A stretch of 64,000 nucleotides of DNA from Streptomyces violaceusniger Tu 4113 (lineage in GTDB: Bacteria; Actinomycetota; Actinomycetes; Streptomycetales; Streptomycetaceae): positions 62,001 to 126,000 of the forward strand of contig NC_015957.1 of NCBI RefSeq assembly GCF_000147815.2, read 5' to 3'. Both the position numbers and the translations under genes were made by a program. Below, piece after piece: positions 43,865-53,048 of the stretch; within the stretch, counting starts at the first letter, position 1; every line of letters starts with the position of its first letter. The notes beneath the pieces are model-generated. The model was not told where the DNA came from. It worked only from the letters and a program-made list of their open reading frames with translations, and searched no databases.

Positions 43865-45946
43865 GTGCGCAACCTCCTGCCGCTCATCAGCTCGCACCCG
43901 GGCGGTCGTTCCGCGCTGACGTGCCGGTACCGCTGTGGCGACGCCTGCTTTCACGAGACGCCGAACACCAGCGACAACGCCTACGTGGGTGACGTCATCG
44001 CCGGTGCCGCCTCGCGCCGTTCCCTTCTGCGGGCCGGTGCGGTGGTGACCGTGGCGGCCGCGACCGGAGTCGTGGCGGTCGAGCGGGCGCCGCAGGCGTC
44101 CGCCGCGTCCGGCGACGCCGCCACCGCCGGTGCCGCCGCCGAGGCGACGCACAACAAGGCCGCCCGCGGCCTCCGCTTCTCGCCGGTGGCCCCCAACACC
44201 GAGGACGCCGTGGTCGCCGCCGAGGGCCACGACCAGAACGTGGTGCTCCGCTGGGGCGACCCGATCCTGCGCGGTGCGCCCGCGTTCGACCCGGCCAAGC
44301 AGAGCGCCAAGGCCCAGGCGGGCCAGTTCGGTTACAACAACGACTACATGGCGGTGCTGGACGTCCCCGGCGAGCGCGACCATCAGCTCCTCGTGGTCAA
44401 CCATGAGTACACCGACGAGGTGCTGATGTTCGCCGGGTACGACCCGGAGAACCCCACCCGCGAGCAGGCCGAGATCGGCTGGGCCGCGCACGGGCTGTCC
44501 GTGGTCATGACGGCCGAGGAGCGCCGGCTGGGCCGGCTCACCGCCGTGCCCCGCCACCACCTCAACCGCCGTATCACCGCGACCACTCCGTTCGAGGTCA
44601 CCGGCCCGGCGGCGGGCAGTAAGCTGCTGCGCACCTCCGCCGACCCGTCGGGCAAGCGCATCCTCGGCACGCTGAACAACTGCGGTGGCGGCATCACGCC
44701 GTGGGGCACGGTGCTCTCCGGCGAGGAGAACTTCAACCAGTACTTCGCCAACCCCGACAAGGTGACCGACCCGACCGTCAAGGCGGCCCTGAAGCGGTAC
44801 GGCTTCAAGGACGGCGCCTCCGAGCGCAAGTGGGAGCGTTTCGACGACCGCTTCGACCTCGCCAAGGAGCCCAACGAGGCGCACCGCTTCGGCTGGGTCA
44901 TCGAGGTCGACCCGTTCGACCCCGACTCCACTCCGCGCAAGCTGACCGCGCTGGGCCGCTTCAAGCACGAGGCCGCCGAGCCCCGGTTGACCACCGACGG
45001 CCGTCCGGTCCTCTACATGGGCGACGACGAGAAGTTCGACTACTTCTACAAGTTCGTCTCCGCCAAGCGGATGATGAAGGGCAACAGCCGCACCGCCCGC
45101 GAGCACAACCGCACGCTGCTGGACGAGGGCACGCTGTACGTCGCCAAGTTCACCGGCGACAGCCCGTCCGCCGAGATCGACGGCACCGGAAAGCTGCCCA
45201 AGGACGGCGAGTTCGACGGCGGCGGTGAGTGGATCGCGCTGGCCTGCGGCGACCGCTCCTTCGTGGCGGGGATGACCGCCGAGGAGGTGTACGTCTTCAC
45301 GCGGCTGGCCGCCGACAAGGCCGGTGCGACGAAGATGGACCGCCCCGAGGACGTCGAGCCGAGCCCGCGCACCGGTCGCGTGTACATCGCGCTGACCAAC
45401 AACACGGACCGTGGCAAGGAGGGCAAGGCCGCCGTCGACGAGGCCAACCCGCGCAACGCCAACAAGCACGGCCAGATCCTCGAGCTGACCGAGCGCTGGA
45501 ACAACCCGGGCTCCACCCGCTTCAACTGGCGGCTGTTCCTGGTCTGCGGCGATCCCGAGGACCCGAGCACCTACTTCGGCGGCTTCCCCAAGGACCAGGT
45601 CAGCCCGATCTCCTGCCCGGACAACATCACCTTCGACGCGCACGGCAATCTGTGGATCTCCACGGACGGCAACGCGCTCGGCAACCACGACGGGCTGTTC
45701 GGCGTGGCGACGGCGGGCAGCCGCCGCGGCCAGGTCAAGCAGTTCCTGACCGTGCCGAACGGCGCCGAGACCTGCGGCCCGATCGTGCAGGAGCGGCGGG
45801 TGCTGGTGGCCGTGCAGCACCCGGGTGAGCTCGACGGCGCGAGCGTGGAGAAGCCCGCGTCCACCTGGCCCGACGGCCCGGGCAAGCTGACCCGGCCGTC
45901 CGTGGTCAGCGTCTGGCGGCGCGACGGCGGCGACATCGGCGCCTGA
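43865..45946 (+). CDS. phoX: PhoX-type alkaline phosphatase (DUF839)
   Basis: This 693-residue protein matches the PhoX family, calcium- and iron-dependent phosphatases exported by the Tat route. A twin-arginine motif is in AASRRSLLRAGAVVTVAAATG, cut near QASA. Family segments include NHEYTDEVLMF, NNCGGGITPWGTVLSGEENFNQYF, RFGWVIEVDPFDP, YMGDDEKFDYFYKFVS and ISCPDNITFDAHGNLWISTDGN. GTG 43865 follows GGAGGGGAAG. The upstream PHO box predicts induction by PhoP when phosphate is scarce. A copy of its 3' end, with the stop codon, is repeated 36 bp downstream. Confidence 0.9.
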   Translation: MRNLLPLISSHPGGRSALTCRYRCGDACFHETPNTSDNAYVGDVIAGAASRRSLLRAGAVVTVAAATGVVAVERAPQASAASGDAATAGAAAEATHNKAARGLRFSPVAPNTEDAVVAAEGHDQNVVLRWGDPILRGAPAFDPAKQSAKAQAGQFGYNNDYMAVLDVPGERDHQLLVVNHEYTDEVLMFAGYDPENPTREQAEIGWAAHGLSVVMTAEERRLGRLTAVPRHHLNRRITATTPFEVTGPAAGSKLLRTSADPSGKRILGTLNNCGGGITPWGTVLSGEENFNQYFANPDKVTDPTVKAALKRYGFKDGASERKWERFDDRFDLAKEPNEAHRFGWVIEVDPFDPDSTPRKLTALGRFKHEAAEPRLTTDGRPVLYMGDDEKFDYFYKFVSAKRMMKGNSRTAREHNRTLLDEGTLYVAKFTGDSPSAEIDGTGKLPKDGEFDGGGEWIALACGDRSFVAGMTAEEVYVFTRLAADKAGATKMDRPEDVEPSPRTGRVYIALTNNTDRGKEGKAAVDEANPRNANKHGQILELTERWNNPGSTRFNWRLFLVCGDPEDPSTYFGGFPKDQVSPISCPDNITFDAHGNLWISTDGNALGNHDGLFGVATAGSRRGQVKQFLTVPNGAETCGPIVQERRVLVAVQHPGELDGASVEKPASTWPDGPGKLTRPSVVSVWRRDGGDIGA

Positions 45947-45993
45947 GGCCCATGGGGTCCATGAGGCTCCTTAGGCGCCTGAGGCCCCTGGGG
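45938..45993. repeat. 20-bp repeat of the phoX 3' end
   Basis: GGCGCCTGAGGCCCATGGGG (45938-45957, containing the stop TGA 45944-45946) recurs as GGCGCCTGAGGCCCCTGGGG (45974-45993) with one change. Confidence 0.85.
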
Positions 45994-46001
45994 CTCAAGC
46001 G

Positions 46002-46940
46002 CTAGCCTTCGCCCTCCGCGAGCCGCCGCAGCCGCTCGCGGGGGGCGCGCAGGGAACGGCCCCTGGTGTCCGTACGGGCCCAGGGGTCGTCCGCGAGCCG
46101 CTCGCCGACGGTCCGCAGCGTCCAGCGGTCGGCGCTCAGCGCCGGGTCGTCCAGCTCAGCCGCGTCGATGGGCGTGGCGACGGGGGCTCCGGGGCGGGCG
46201 CGCACCGCGTACGGGGCGACGGCGGTCTGGGCGTAGGCGTTGCGCCGGATGTCCAGATAGAGCCGACCGCGCCGCTTCGCCTTGCGCGGCTCGGTGGTGA
46301 GCCGGTCGGGGTGGCGGGCGGCCAGCAGCTCGGCGGCATCGCGCGCGAAGGACCGTACGGTGTCGAAGTCGGCGCGGCGGTCCAGCGGGACGATGACATG
46401 CAGTCCGTGGGAGCCGGTGGTCATCAGCAGCCCCGGCAGCCCGAGCTCGCCGAGCAGCCCGCAGCAGCGCCGGGCCGTCCAGCGCACCTCCTCGAATGCG
46501 GACTCCTCCGCCGGGGGCGGATCGAGGTCGAAGACCAGCCGGTCGGGGTGGTCGGGCCGGTCGGCGCGGGAGAGCCAGCGGTGCGGGGTGACGCACGCCT
46601 GGTCGGCGAGGTAGAGGAGGGTCGCGGTGTCGTCGCAGACCACATGAGTGACCTCGCCGCCCTCTTTGGGCAGTACGGCGCGGCGCACCCAGTCCGGAAA
46701 GTAGTCGGGGGCGTTCTTCTGCATCAGCGGCTTGCCGCCGATTCCGTCCGGATGGCGTTCCATCATCAAAGGGCGGCCGCGCAACTGCGGAATGATGCGC
46801 CGGGAGACCGAGCGGTAGTACGCGACGAGATCCCACTTCGTGATCCCGTCGTCGGGGAAGAGCACCTTTTCCGGGCGGCTGATCCGTACGGTGCGGCTCC
46901 CGGCCCTGACGTTTCGCGCATCGGTCCGCTTCTCGCTCAT
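46002..46940 (-). CDS. Stand-alone LigD-type polymerase/primase domain
   Basis: This 312-residue protein matches the polymerase domain of LigD, an archaeo-eukaryotic-primase-fold enzyme that adds nucleotides at broken DNA ends during non-homologous end joining. The catalytic metal site DLDPPP is present (LVFDLDPPPAEESAF), with GSHGLHVIVPLDRRADF and TTEPRKAKRRGRLYLDIRRNAYAQTAVAPYAVRARPGAPVATP. The LKNApDYFPDWV-like segment is PLMQKNAPDYFPDWVRR. No ligase or nuclease domain is fused. ATG at 46940 is used; longer frames overlap the divergent LysR gene. A separate ATP-dependent ligase is encoded at 50748, but no Ku gene is in the window. Confidence 0.88.
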   Translation of the reverse strand: MSEKRTDARNVRAGSRTVRISRPEKVLFPDDGITKWDLVAYYRSVSRRIIPQLRGRPLMMERHPDGIGGKPLMQKNAPDYFPDWVRRAVLPKEGGEVTHVVCDDTATLLYLADQACVTPHRWLSRADRPDHPDRLVFDLDPPPAEESAFEEVRWTARRCCGLLGELGLPGLLMTTGSHGLHVIVPLDRRADFDTVRSFARDAAELLAARHPDRLTTEPRKAKRRGRLYLDIRRNAYAQTAVAPYAVRARPGAPVATPIDAAELDDPALSADRWTLRTVGERLADDPWARTDTRGRSLRAPRERLRRLAEGEG

Positions 46941-47021
46941 ATCGGACCCGGGTAACCGTGTGGATAGCTGACTAAACTCTGGAGTCAGGAAAACGGGAGA
47001 AGTTGAAAAGCGGGGGAAATC

Positions 47022-48146
47022 ATGGTGAGACCCGGGTCGATCGGCCCACCGACGACGGATCGGCGCGGCCGTTGGGCGCAGAGCCCACTCGCGCTCATGG
47101 ACACCACGATGGACCAGTTGCGCACCCTGATCATGGTCCATGAGGCCGGTACCGCACTGGGCGCCGCACGGATTCTGGGCCGTGAACAGTCCAGTGTGCA
47201 AAAGCAGATCGACACCATGAACCGGAACTTTCGCGAGCTTTGCGGCGAACCCCTCATACTCAAGCAGGGGCGCGGCAAGGACGTGCTGTTCACCGGCACC
47301 GGAGAAGCCCTGGTCGAATTGGCGCGCGGAACTCTCGGCGAGTGGCTGGACGGCATCCATGAGTCACGGCGCCGCCTGGGGAAAACCCTGGTGGTGGGCA
47401 CCACCCGATTTACCCTCAGCTATCTGGCGGGCGCCGGGGAGCGGGTGTCCGAGGAGTTCCGGCAGCGCGCCATCGACCTCAAGGTGGGCCATGTGCGCAC
47501 CCGGGACGTACTGGCCAAGCTGCGCGCCAAGGATGTCGACCTGGTGTGCGGCTCCGTGGTGACCCGGCCCGAGGGCGACGATGAACTCGCCGCCTTCGAT
47601 GTGATGGAGTGGCGCCGCAGCGGGGTCTCGCTGCTGACCAATCTGTCCGAGGCCGAGCTGCCCGGTCCCACCGCCCCGAGCAGCGCGCTGCGCTCCCTGC
47701 CGCTGGTGGTCTCGGCCAGCGGGCTGATGGCCGGGGTGCTGCACACCTGGTTCGGCGGCGACTACCGCAACAAGCTGCGCATCGCCGCCGAGATCGACAC
47801 CGTCAACTACGGTTTCGAGCTGCTGCGCTCCGGTCTGCTGCGCGGCTGCATGCTGGTCACGAAGGGGGTGGCGGACGCGGCGGGCGATCCGCGGGTGGCG
47901 TACGGACGCGGGCTGCGCGCGGTCGAGCTGGTCAATGACACCGGGCCCCGGCTGGAGGTGCTGCTGGGCGCCTTCACCCGGCGCGGTGAGCGCGCGTCCT
48001 ATGACGCGGGCCATCCGCTCAATCTGCTCTGGGACGCGCTCGCGCAGGAGAACGCGCGCTGGCAGCGGGAGCAGCGCTGGCCCACGGCGGGCCTGGAGCC
48101 CGATCCGTTCGAGCTGGCCAACTCCTACAACCCGAGCGAGAGCTGA
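47022..48146 (+). CDS. LysR-type transcriptional regulator
   Basis: This 374-residue protein has an N-terminal LysR-like HTH (about 27-85: MDQLRTLIMVHEAGTALGAARILGREQSSVQKQIDTMNRNF) and a long effector domain (about 115-340). It is about 70 residues longer than classical LysR proteins, with an atypical HTH and C-terminus. GGGGGAA precedes ATG 47022. It is divergent from the LigD polymerase gene with 81 bp between the starts, so it may regulate it. Its stop codon lies in the first unit of a 23-bp tandem repeat. Confidence 0.75.
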   Translation: MVRPGSIGPPTTDRRGRWAQSPLALMDTTMDQLRTLIMVHEAGTALGAARILGREQSSVQKQIDTMNRNFRELCGEPLILKQGRGKDVLFTGTGEALVELARGTLGEWLDGIHESRRRLGKTLVVGTTRFTLSYLAGAGERVSEEFRQRAIDLKVGHVRTRDVLAKLRAKDVDLVCGSVVTRPEGDDELAAFDVMEWRRSGVSLLTNLSEAELPGPTAPSSALRSLPLVVSASGLMAGVLHTWFGGDYRNKLRIAAEIDTVNYGFELLRSGLLRGCMLVTKGVADAAGDPRVAYGRGLRAVELVNDTGPRLEVLLGAFTRRGERASYDAGHPLNLLWDALAQENARWQREQRWPTAGLEPDPFELANSYNPSES

Positions 48147-48195
48147 GTCGCGACCCGGGCGAGGGCTGAGTCGCGATCCGGGCGAGGGCTCAGCC
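48136..48195. repeat. 23-bp tandem repeat at a stop codon
   Basis: GCGAGAGCTGAGTCGCGACC-type units begin at 48136, 48159 and 48182. The first contains the TGA stop (48144-48146) of the LysR-type gene; the later ones are intergenic. Confidence 0.85.
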
Positions 48196-48200
48196 GCCGG

Positions 48201-49307
48201 TCAGCCCTGTGGCCCGTACAGGTCCAGCTCCACCAGCAGCGCCCGGTGGTCGGTGTGCGGCAGCTCCAGGAAGCGGGCCGTGCGCGGCCGCAGCGCCCGG
48301 CTGGCCAGCACATGGTCGATCTGCGCCCCCAGCACCGGGGCCGTGGCGCTCGGCCAGCTCGGCGTGCGGGAGACTCCGGTGGCCCGTGCGCTGTCCCGCA
48401 GCCCGGTGTCCAGGACGGCCCGGAAGGCGGCGTGGTCCTGGGTGGCGTTGAAGTCGCCCGCGATCAGGGTGGGTTCCTCGCCCCGCCCGGCGGCGTAGGA
48501 CCGCAGCCGCCCCAGCTCGGTGCGCCAGACGTCCAACTGGCCGGGCATCGGCGGCATGGGATGCGCGACCTGCAGCCGCAGCCGCTGTCCGGCGATCCGG
48601 ACGACCGCCCCCGGCATCCGCAGCGTCCCGCGCACCCCTTCCTCCCGGGTCAGCGGGTGGCGGCTGAGGATCGCCGAGCCCGCGGCGGGGCTGTCGCCGA
48701 GGGCGATGCTCCGGTACGGGTAGGCCGTGCGGACGGCGGCCGTCTCCAGCGCCTCGGCGCACTCCGTGTCGCACTCCTGGACCGCGACCAGGTCCGGCCG
48801 CTCCCGGCGCAGCGCGGTCAGCAGTCCGTCCCTGGCCTGGCCGAATTCGAGGTTCGCGGTCATCACCCGCAGCCGGGCGAGGACCGGTCCGTGCGGCTCG
48901 GGCGGGGTGCCGCCGTCGTACGGCTGGATGAACCATCCGGTGGCCGCGGCTGCCGCCAGCGCCCAGCCGCACCCCAGTGGCCAGCGGGCGGCCGTGCCGA
49001 GCAGCAGCCCGAGCGCCGCCGGGACCAGCAGCCAGGGCAGAAAGGCCAGTAGCTGCGGCATGGGGGTGATGCCGTCGATGTCCGTGGCCCGGCATAGCAC
49101 CACCGCGCTGACCAGGGCCAGCGGCACCATCGCGGACCAGGCCGCCGTCCGCCGGGCCCGTCCATCGGGGAGCCGGAGCAGCCGGGCGACGGCGCCCCGG
49201 GTGCCCCGGGGGCCGCGCGGGGCGCCGGACGGGCGGCCGGGGCCGGTGCCTTGGTCCTCCGCGACTGTCGTCTCCACGCTGGGCCTCTCGATCGGGGCGG
49301 GGCGCAC
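48201..49307 (-). CDS. Endonuclease/exonuclease/phosphatase-family membrane protein
   Basis: This 368-residue protein has three N-terminal membrane helices (about 57-75, 83-103, 108-125) and then an EEP domain facing outside. The EEP motifs are RVMTANLEFGQ, LVAVQECDTE with metal Glu, IAGDFNATQDHAAF and the closing LPHTDHRALLVELDL with catalytic His. Members of this layout include exported nucleases and phospholipid phosphodiesterases; the substrate here is unknown. GTG 49307 has AGGAGAG upstream. Confidence 0.82.
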   Translation of the reverse strand: MRPAPIERPSVETTVAEDQGTGPGRPSGAPRGPRGTRGAVARLLRLPDGRARRTAAWSAMVPLALVSAVVLCRATDIDGITPMPQLLAFLPWLLVPAALGLLLGTAARWPLGCGWALAAAAATGWFIQPYDGGTPPEPHGPVLARLRVMTANLEFGQARDGLLTALRRERPDLVAVQECDTECAEALETAAVRTAYPYRSIALGDSPAAGSAILSRHPLTREEGVRGTLRMPGAVVRIAGQRLRLQVAHPMPPMPGQLDVWRTELGRLRSYAAGRGEEPTLIAGDFNATQDHAAFRAVLDTGLRDSARATGVSRTPSWPSATAPVLGAQIDHVLASRALRPRTARFLELPHTDHRALLVELDLYGPQG

Positions 49308-49434
49308 ATTCTCTCCTACGCCCCGCAGGTCTAGACCTTGACGTGTTCATGGGCTAACTTCCCGGAGCATCGCAGGAGTTCATGTCGGCATCCGTCGTTC
49401 ATATACGCGAACCCCACCGTCAGGAGCCGCCCCC

Positions 49435-50643
49435 ATGCGCACCAGAGCCCTGTATCTCGCCCTCGCGGCAGCGCTGGCCGCGCTGTTCGCGGGCATCCTC
49501 AGCGGTCCGGCCACGGCCGGGCAGACCCAGCGGTCCGCCGAACCCAAGGCCGCCGCCGCCTTCACCCACCCCGGCGTCCTGGTCAGCCAGGCCCAGCTCG
49601 ACTTCGTCCGCTCCAAGGTGAACGCCGGCGCGCAGCCCTGGAAGGGCGCGTACGACGCGATGCTGTCGAGCCCGTACGCCTCGCTGTCGCGCACCCCCAA
49701 GCCGCGGGCGGTCGTCGAATGCGGGCCCTACTCCGACCCCAACCTCGGCTGCACCGATGAGCGCCAGGACGCGCTCGCCGCCTACTCGCTCTCGCTGGCC
49801 TGGTACATCACCCGGGACAGCCGCTACGCCGACAAGGCGATCCAGATCATGGACGCCTGGTCCGCCACCATCAAGGACCACACCAACAGCAACGCCCCGC
49901 TGCAGACCGGCTGGGCCGGATCCTCCTGGCCCCGGGCGGCCGAGATCATCCGCTACACCTACGACGGCTGGTCGGACGCCTCCATCAGCCGCTTCTCCAC
50001 GATGCTGCGGAACGTCTACCTCCCGAAGGTCATCGGCGGCTCAAACTCCAACGGCAACTGGGAGCTGGTGATGATGGAGGCCGCCACCGGCATCTCCGTC
50101 TTCCTCGACGACCGGGCCGGCTACGACAAGGCCGTCGCGAAGTTCCGCGGCCGCGTCCCGGCGTACATCTACCTGCAGTCCGACGGCTCCCTGCCCAAGA
50201 CCGCGCCCGGCAGCGGCCTGGACACCCGCGACAAGATCGTCAAGTACTGGCAGGGCCAGACGACCTTCGTCACCGGCCTCACCCAGGAGACCTGCCGCGA
50301 CTTCACCCACACCGGATACGGCATCGCCTCCATCGCGCATGTCGCCGAGACCAGCCGCATCCAGGGCCAGGACCTCTACCCCGAGGTGGGCGAGCGGCTG
50401 CGGCAGGCGCTGGGCTTCCAGGCGAAGTACGAACTCGGCGAGGGCGTGCCGTCCTGGCTGTGCGGCGGCAGCGTCAAGCGGGGCCTCGGCCCGATCACCG
50501 AGGTCGGCTACAACGCCCTGCACACCCGCCTCGGCATCGCCATGGCCAACACCCAGAAGCTCACCGAGCAGCAGCGCCCGGCGGGCACCAACAGCCTCTT
50601 CCTGGGCTGGGAGACCCTGACCCACGCGGAGAACCCCTCCTGA
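49435..50643 (+). CDS. Secreted alginate-lyase-family protein
   Basis: This 402-residue protein has a signal peptide ending at about GPATAG. The body matches the alginate lyase (PL5-like, alpha/alpha toroid) domain: HPGVLVSQAQLDFVRSKV, PWKGAYDAML, ALAYSLSLAWYIT-like ALAAYSLSLAWYITRDSRYADKA, SSWPRAAEIIRYTYDGW, NGNWELVMMEAATGISVFLDD and DFTHTGYGIASIAHVAETS. The Asn-Trp and His-Tyr positions correspond to family active-site segments. It probably cleaves an acidic polysaccharide outside the cell. AGGAG precedes ATG 49435. Confidence 0.82.
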   Translation: MRTRALYLALAAALAALFAGILSGPATAGQTQRSAEPKAAAAFTHPGVLVSQAQLDFVRSKVNAGAQPWKGAYDAMLSSPYASLSRTPKPRAVVECGPYSDPNLGCTDERQDALAAYSLSLAWYITRDSRYADKAIQIMDAWSATIKDHTNSNAPLQTGWAGSSWPRAAEIIRYTYDGWSDASISRFSTMLRNVYLPKVIGGSNSNGNWELVMMEAATGISVFLDDRAGYDKAVAKFRGRVPAYIYLQSDGSLPKTAPGSGLDTRDKIVKYWQGQTTFVTGLTQETCRDFTHTGYGIASIAHVAETSRIQGQDLYPEVGERLRQALGFQAKYELGEGVPSWLCGGSVKRGLGPITEVGYNALHTRLGIAMANTQKLTEQQRPAGTNSLFLGWETLTHAENPS

Positions 50644-50657
50644 GCGCACCCGATCCC

Positions 50658-50694
50658 GCGAGACCCCGGACCGCCCGGCGGCCCGGGGTCTCGC
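50658..50694. terminator. 12-bp hairpin between convergent genes
   Basis: GCGAGACCCCGG (50658-50669) pairs with CCGGGGTCTCGC (50683-50694); CCG/CGG pairs extend the stem. It lies between the alginate-lyase-like and DNA ligase genes. Confidence 0.85.
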
Positions 50695-50747
50695 GGTCCT
50701 GGGCCCCGGACCGCCCGGGGCCGCGCGGGTCTGCCGGCCCCGGCCGG

Positions 50748-52286
50748 TCACTCGCCGCGCAGCGCCAGCACCGCCTCGACCGTGTCCGCCTGATCCGCCG
50801 GCTTGTCCTCCCGGTAGCGCAGCACCCGCGCGAACCGCAGTGTGACGCCCGCCGGATAGCGGGACGAGCGCTGCAGCCCGTCGAAGGCCACCTCCACCAC
50901 CAGCTCCGGCCGCACCCGCACCACCCAGCCGTCGTCGCTGACCGCGATCCCCAGCAGCGCCTGCGTCTGCCACTCCAGCATCGCGTCGGTGAGCCCCTTG
51001 AAGGTCTTGCCCAGCATCAGATACGTGCCGTCCGCCGCTCGCGCGCCCAGGTGCAGGTTGGACAGCTTCCCGGTGCGGCGGCCGTGTCCCCACTCCGCCG
51101 CCAGCACCACCAGGTCCAGCGTGTGCACCGGTTTGACCTTCAGCCAGGACGCCCCGCGCCGGCCCGCGCCGTACGGCGCCTCCAGCGCCTTGACCAGCAC
51201 CCCCTCATGCCCCCGGGCCAGCACGTCGGCGGCGAACTCCCGTGCCGCCCGCCGGGTTTCCGGATCCGCCGGGTCGTCGGTCACCAGCCGCCGCACCCGC
51301 CGGGGCCCGGGGGCGATCCGGGCGAGTTCGGCATGGCGCTCGCGGGCCGGCAGGTCGAGCAGATCGCGGTCGTCCACGACGAGCAGATCGAAGAAGACGG
51401 GGGACAGCGGCAGCGCGGCCGACGCCCCGGCCACATCGAGCCGGGAGCCGACCCGGGCGGAGGTCTCCTGGAACGGCCGTGGCCGCCCCTCGCCGTCCAG
51501 CAGGATCACCTCACCGTCGAGGATCGCCCGGTCCACCGCCAGTTCCCGTGCCGCCGTGACGACCTCCGGCAGCCGGTCGGTGATCTCGTCGAGGGTGCGG
51601 GTGTAGATCCGTACGTCCTCGCCGTCCCGGTGCACCTGGACCCGGATCCCGTCCAGCTTCTCCTCGACCGCGCACGGTCCCAGCCGGTCGATGGCCTCGT
51701 CGAGGTCCTTGGCGCTCTGCGCGAGCATCGGCAGCACCGGCCGCCCCACTTCGAGCCGGAAGCCGGCCAGCGCCTCCGGGCCGCGCGCCAGCAGCGCCTC
51801 GGCGACGGTGCCCAGCGAACCGCCGACCATCACCGCCCGCCGCACCTCGGCGGCCGGTGCGCCCACGGCCTGGGCGAGCCCCTCGACGGCCAGCCCTTCC
51901 AGGGCCCCCTGCCGCAGCTCCCCGCCGATCAGCCCGAGCAGAAAGCCCTGCTCCTCCTTGGTCGCGGCGGCCAGCAGCTCGCCCACCAGCCGCTTGCGGG
52001 CCGCCGTCGCGCCGGTGCCGGAGACCGCCGCGACCCGGGTGAGGGCCTCGTCCACATCGAGCACCGCGAGCGTCGGCTCGGCGGCGGGTTCCTGCCGGTG
52101 GCGCAGGGTGGACCAGCCCACTCCGGTCCGGCGCTGGGGCAGTTTGCCCGCCAGGTAGGTGATCACCACGGCCGCCTCGGCCGGTTCCGTACGCCGGAAC
52201 AGCCGGGCCAGTGCGGCGATCTTCTCCGAGCGGGCGGAGGTGGCCGCGACCTGGCGGGAGGTCAGCGCGACATCAGCCAGCAGCAT
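50748..52286 (-). CDS. ATP-dependent DNA ligase (LigB type)
   Basis: This 512-residue ligase has an N-terminal helical DNA-binding domain (about 1-175), a nucleotidyltransferase domain with active-site lysine in VEEKLDGIRVQVHRDG (KxDG), and RAILDGEVILLD, SPVFFDLLVVD, GHEGVLVKALEAPY and ASWLKVKP. An OB-fold with the C-terminal segments SNLHLGARAADGTYLMLGKTFKGLTD closes it. It joins nicked DNA using ATP, unlike the NAD-dependent replicative LigA. With the separate LigD-type polymerase at 46002 it may serve end joining or repair. ATG 52286. Confidence 0.9.
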   Translation of the reverse strand: MLLADVALTSRQVAATSARSEKIAALARLFRRTEPAEAAVVITYLAGKLPQRRTGVGWSTLRHRQEPAAEPTLAVLDVDEALTRVAAVSGTGATAARKRLVGELLAAATKEEQGFLLGLIGGELRQGALEGLAVEGLAQAVGAPAAEVRRAVMVGGSLGTVAEALLARGPEALAGFRLEVGRPVLPMLAQSAKDLDEAIDRLGPCAVEEKLDGIRVQVHRDGEDVRIYTRTLDEITDRLPEVVTAARELAVDRAILDGEVILLDGEGRPRPFQETSARVGSRLDVAGASAALPLSPVFFDLLVVDDRDLLDLPARERHAELARIAPGPRRVRRLVTDDPADPETRRAAREFAADVLARGHEGVLVKALEAPYGAGRRGASWLKVKPVHTLDLVVLAAEWGHGRRTGKLSNLHLGARAADGTYLMLGKTFKGLTDAMLEWQTQALLGIAVSDDGWVVRVRPELVVEVAFDGLQRSSRYPAGVTLRFARVLRYREDKPADQADTVEAVLALRGE

Positions 52287-52334
52287 GGCTCCAGCCTGCC
52301 CCGCGCCCCGCCGGGAAGCCAGGCGCCGCGGCTC

Positions 52335-52793
52335 TCAGGCGGTACGTCCCACCTCGCCGCGTCCTCCCGCGCCGCCACGGCTCGGCCCGGCGCACAGCGA
52401 CCAGATGACGAGGGCGTCGACGATGAGCAGCACGGTGGCCCAGACCGGGAAGTACGGCAGCCACAGGAAGTTGGCGACCAGCGCGAGCCCGGCCAGCGCC
52501 ACCCCCGCGACCCGGGCCCACATCGCACCGGTGAACACCGCGAACCCGGCGAGCAGGAGGGCGATTCCGACGCCGAAGTGGACCCATCCCCATCCGGCGA
52601 GGTCGAACTGGAAGATATAGCTCTGCGTGACCAGGAACACCTGGTCGGTCCGGATGGCCGAGATGCCCTGGAGCAGGTTCATCAGCCCACTGAAGATCAT
52701 CATGACCGCCGCGAAGACGAGCCATCCGCTCACCGCCCGGTGCGCGTGGCCCGGGGCGACCCCTGTATGAACTCCACCGGCGTGACTGGCCAT
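52335..52793 (-). CDS. Small DUF7144-like integral membrane protein
   Basis: This 152-residue protein has four predicted membrane helices: VSGWLVFAAVMMIFSGLMNLLQG, WGWVHFGVGIALLLAGFAV, MWARVAGVALAGLALVANFL and YFPVWATVLLIVDALVIWSL. The pattern matches a widespread actinobacterial membrane family (DUF7144) of unknown function. ATG 52793 has AAGGAG six bases upstream. The frame extends far upstream but only as the antisense of the phosphatase gene. The stretch 52794-53048 (255 bp), between divergent genes, is less G/C-rich but holds no recognised feature. Confidence 0.8.
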   Translation of the reverse strand: MASHAGGVHTGVAPGHAHRAVSGWLVFAAVMMIFSGLMNLLQGISAIRTDQVFLVTQSYIFQFDLAGWGWVHFGVGIALLLAGFAVFTGAMWARVAGVALAGLALVANFLWLPYFPVWATVLLIVDALVIWSLCAGPSRGGAGGRGEVGRTA

Positions 52794-53048
52794 GTCGGGC
52801 TCCTTCGTCAGGCGCAATCGATGTCCCGATGGCACCGATTGACGGCAGTAAGGGTGAATTGCCCTTTTTCTCAGATTTGCATAGACCCCCGGCTTCGGCA
52901 CCTCGCCATCGTGAATACGTCCCACGAGAGCAGTGTGTAATCGAGTCGGCACGCAAAGTCGTCCCACCGTATGTGCCTTGTCGTTTCGCGCCTGGCCGAC
53001 GGAAGCGGAGATTCGCCTTCCAGGATTTCCCGGTGTAGATGTATGTGT

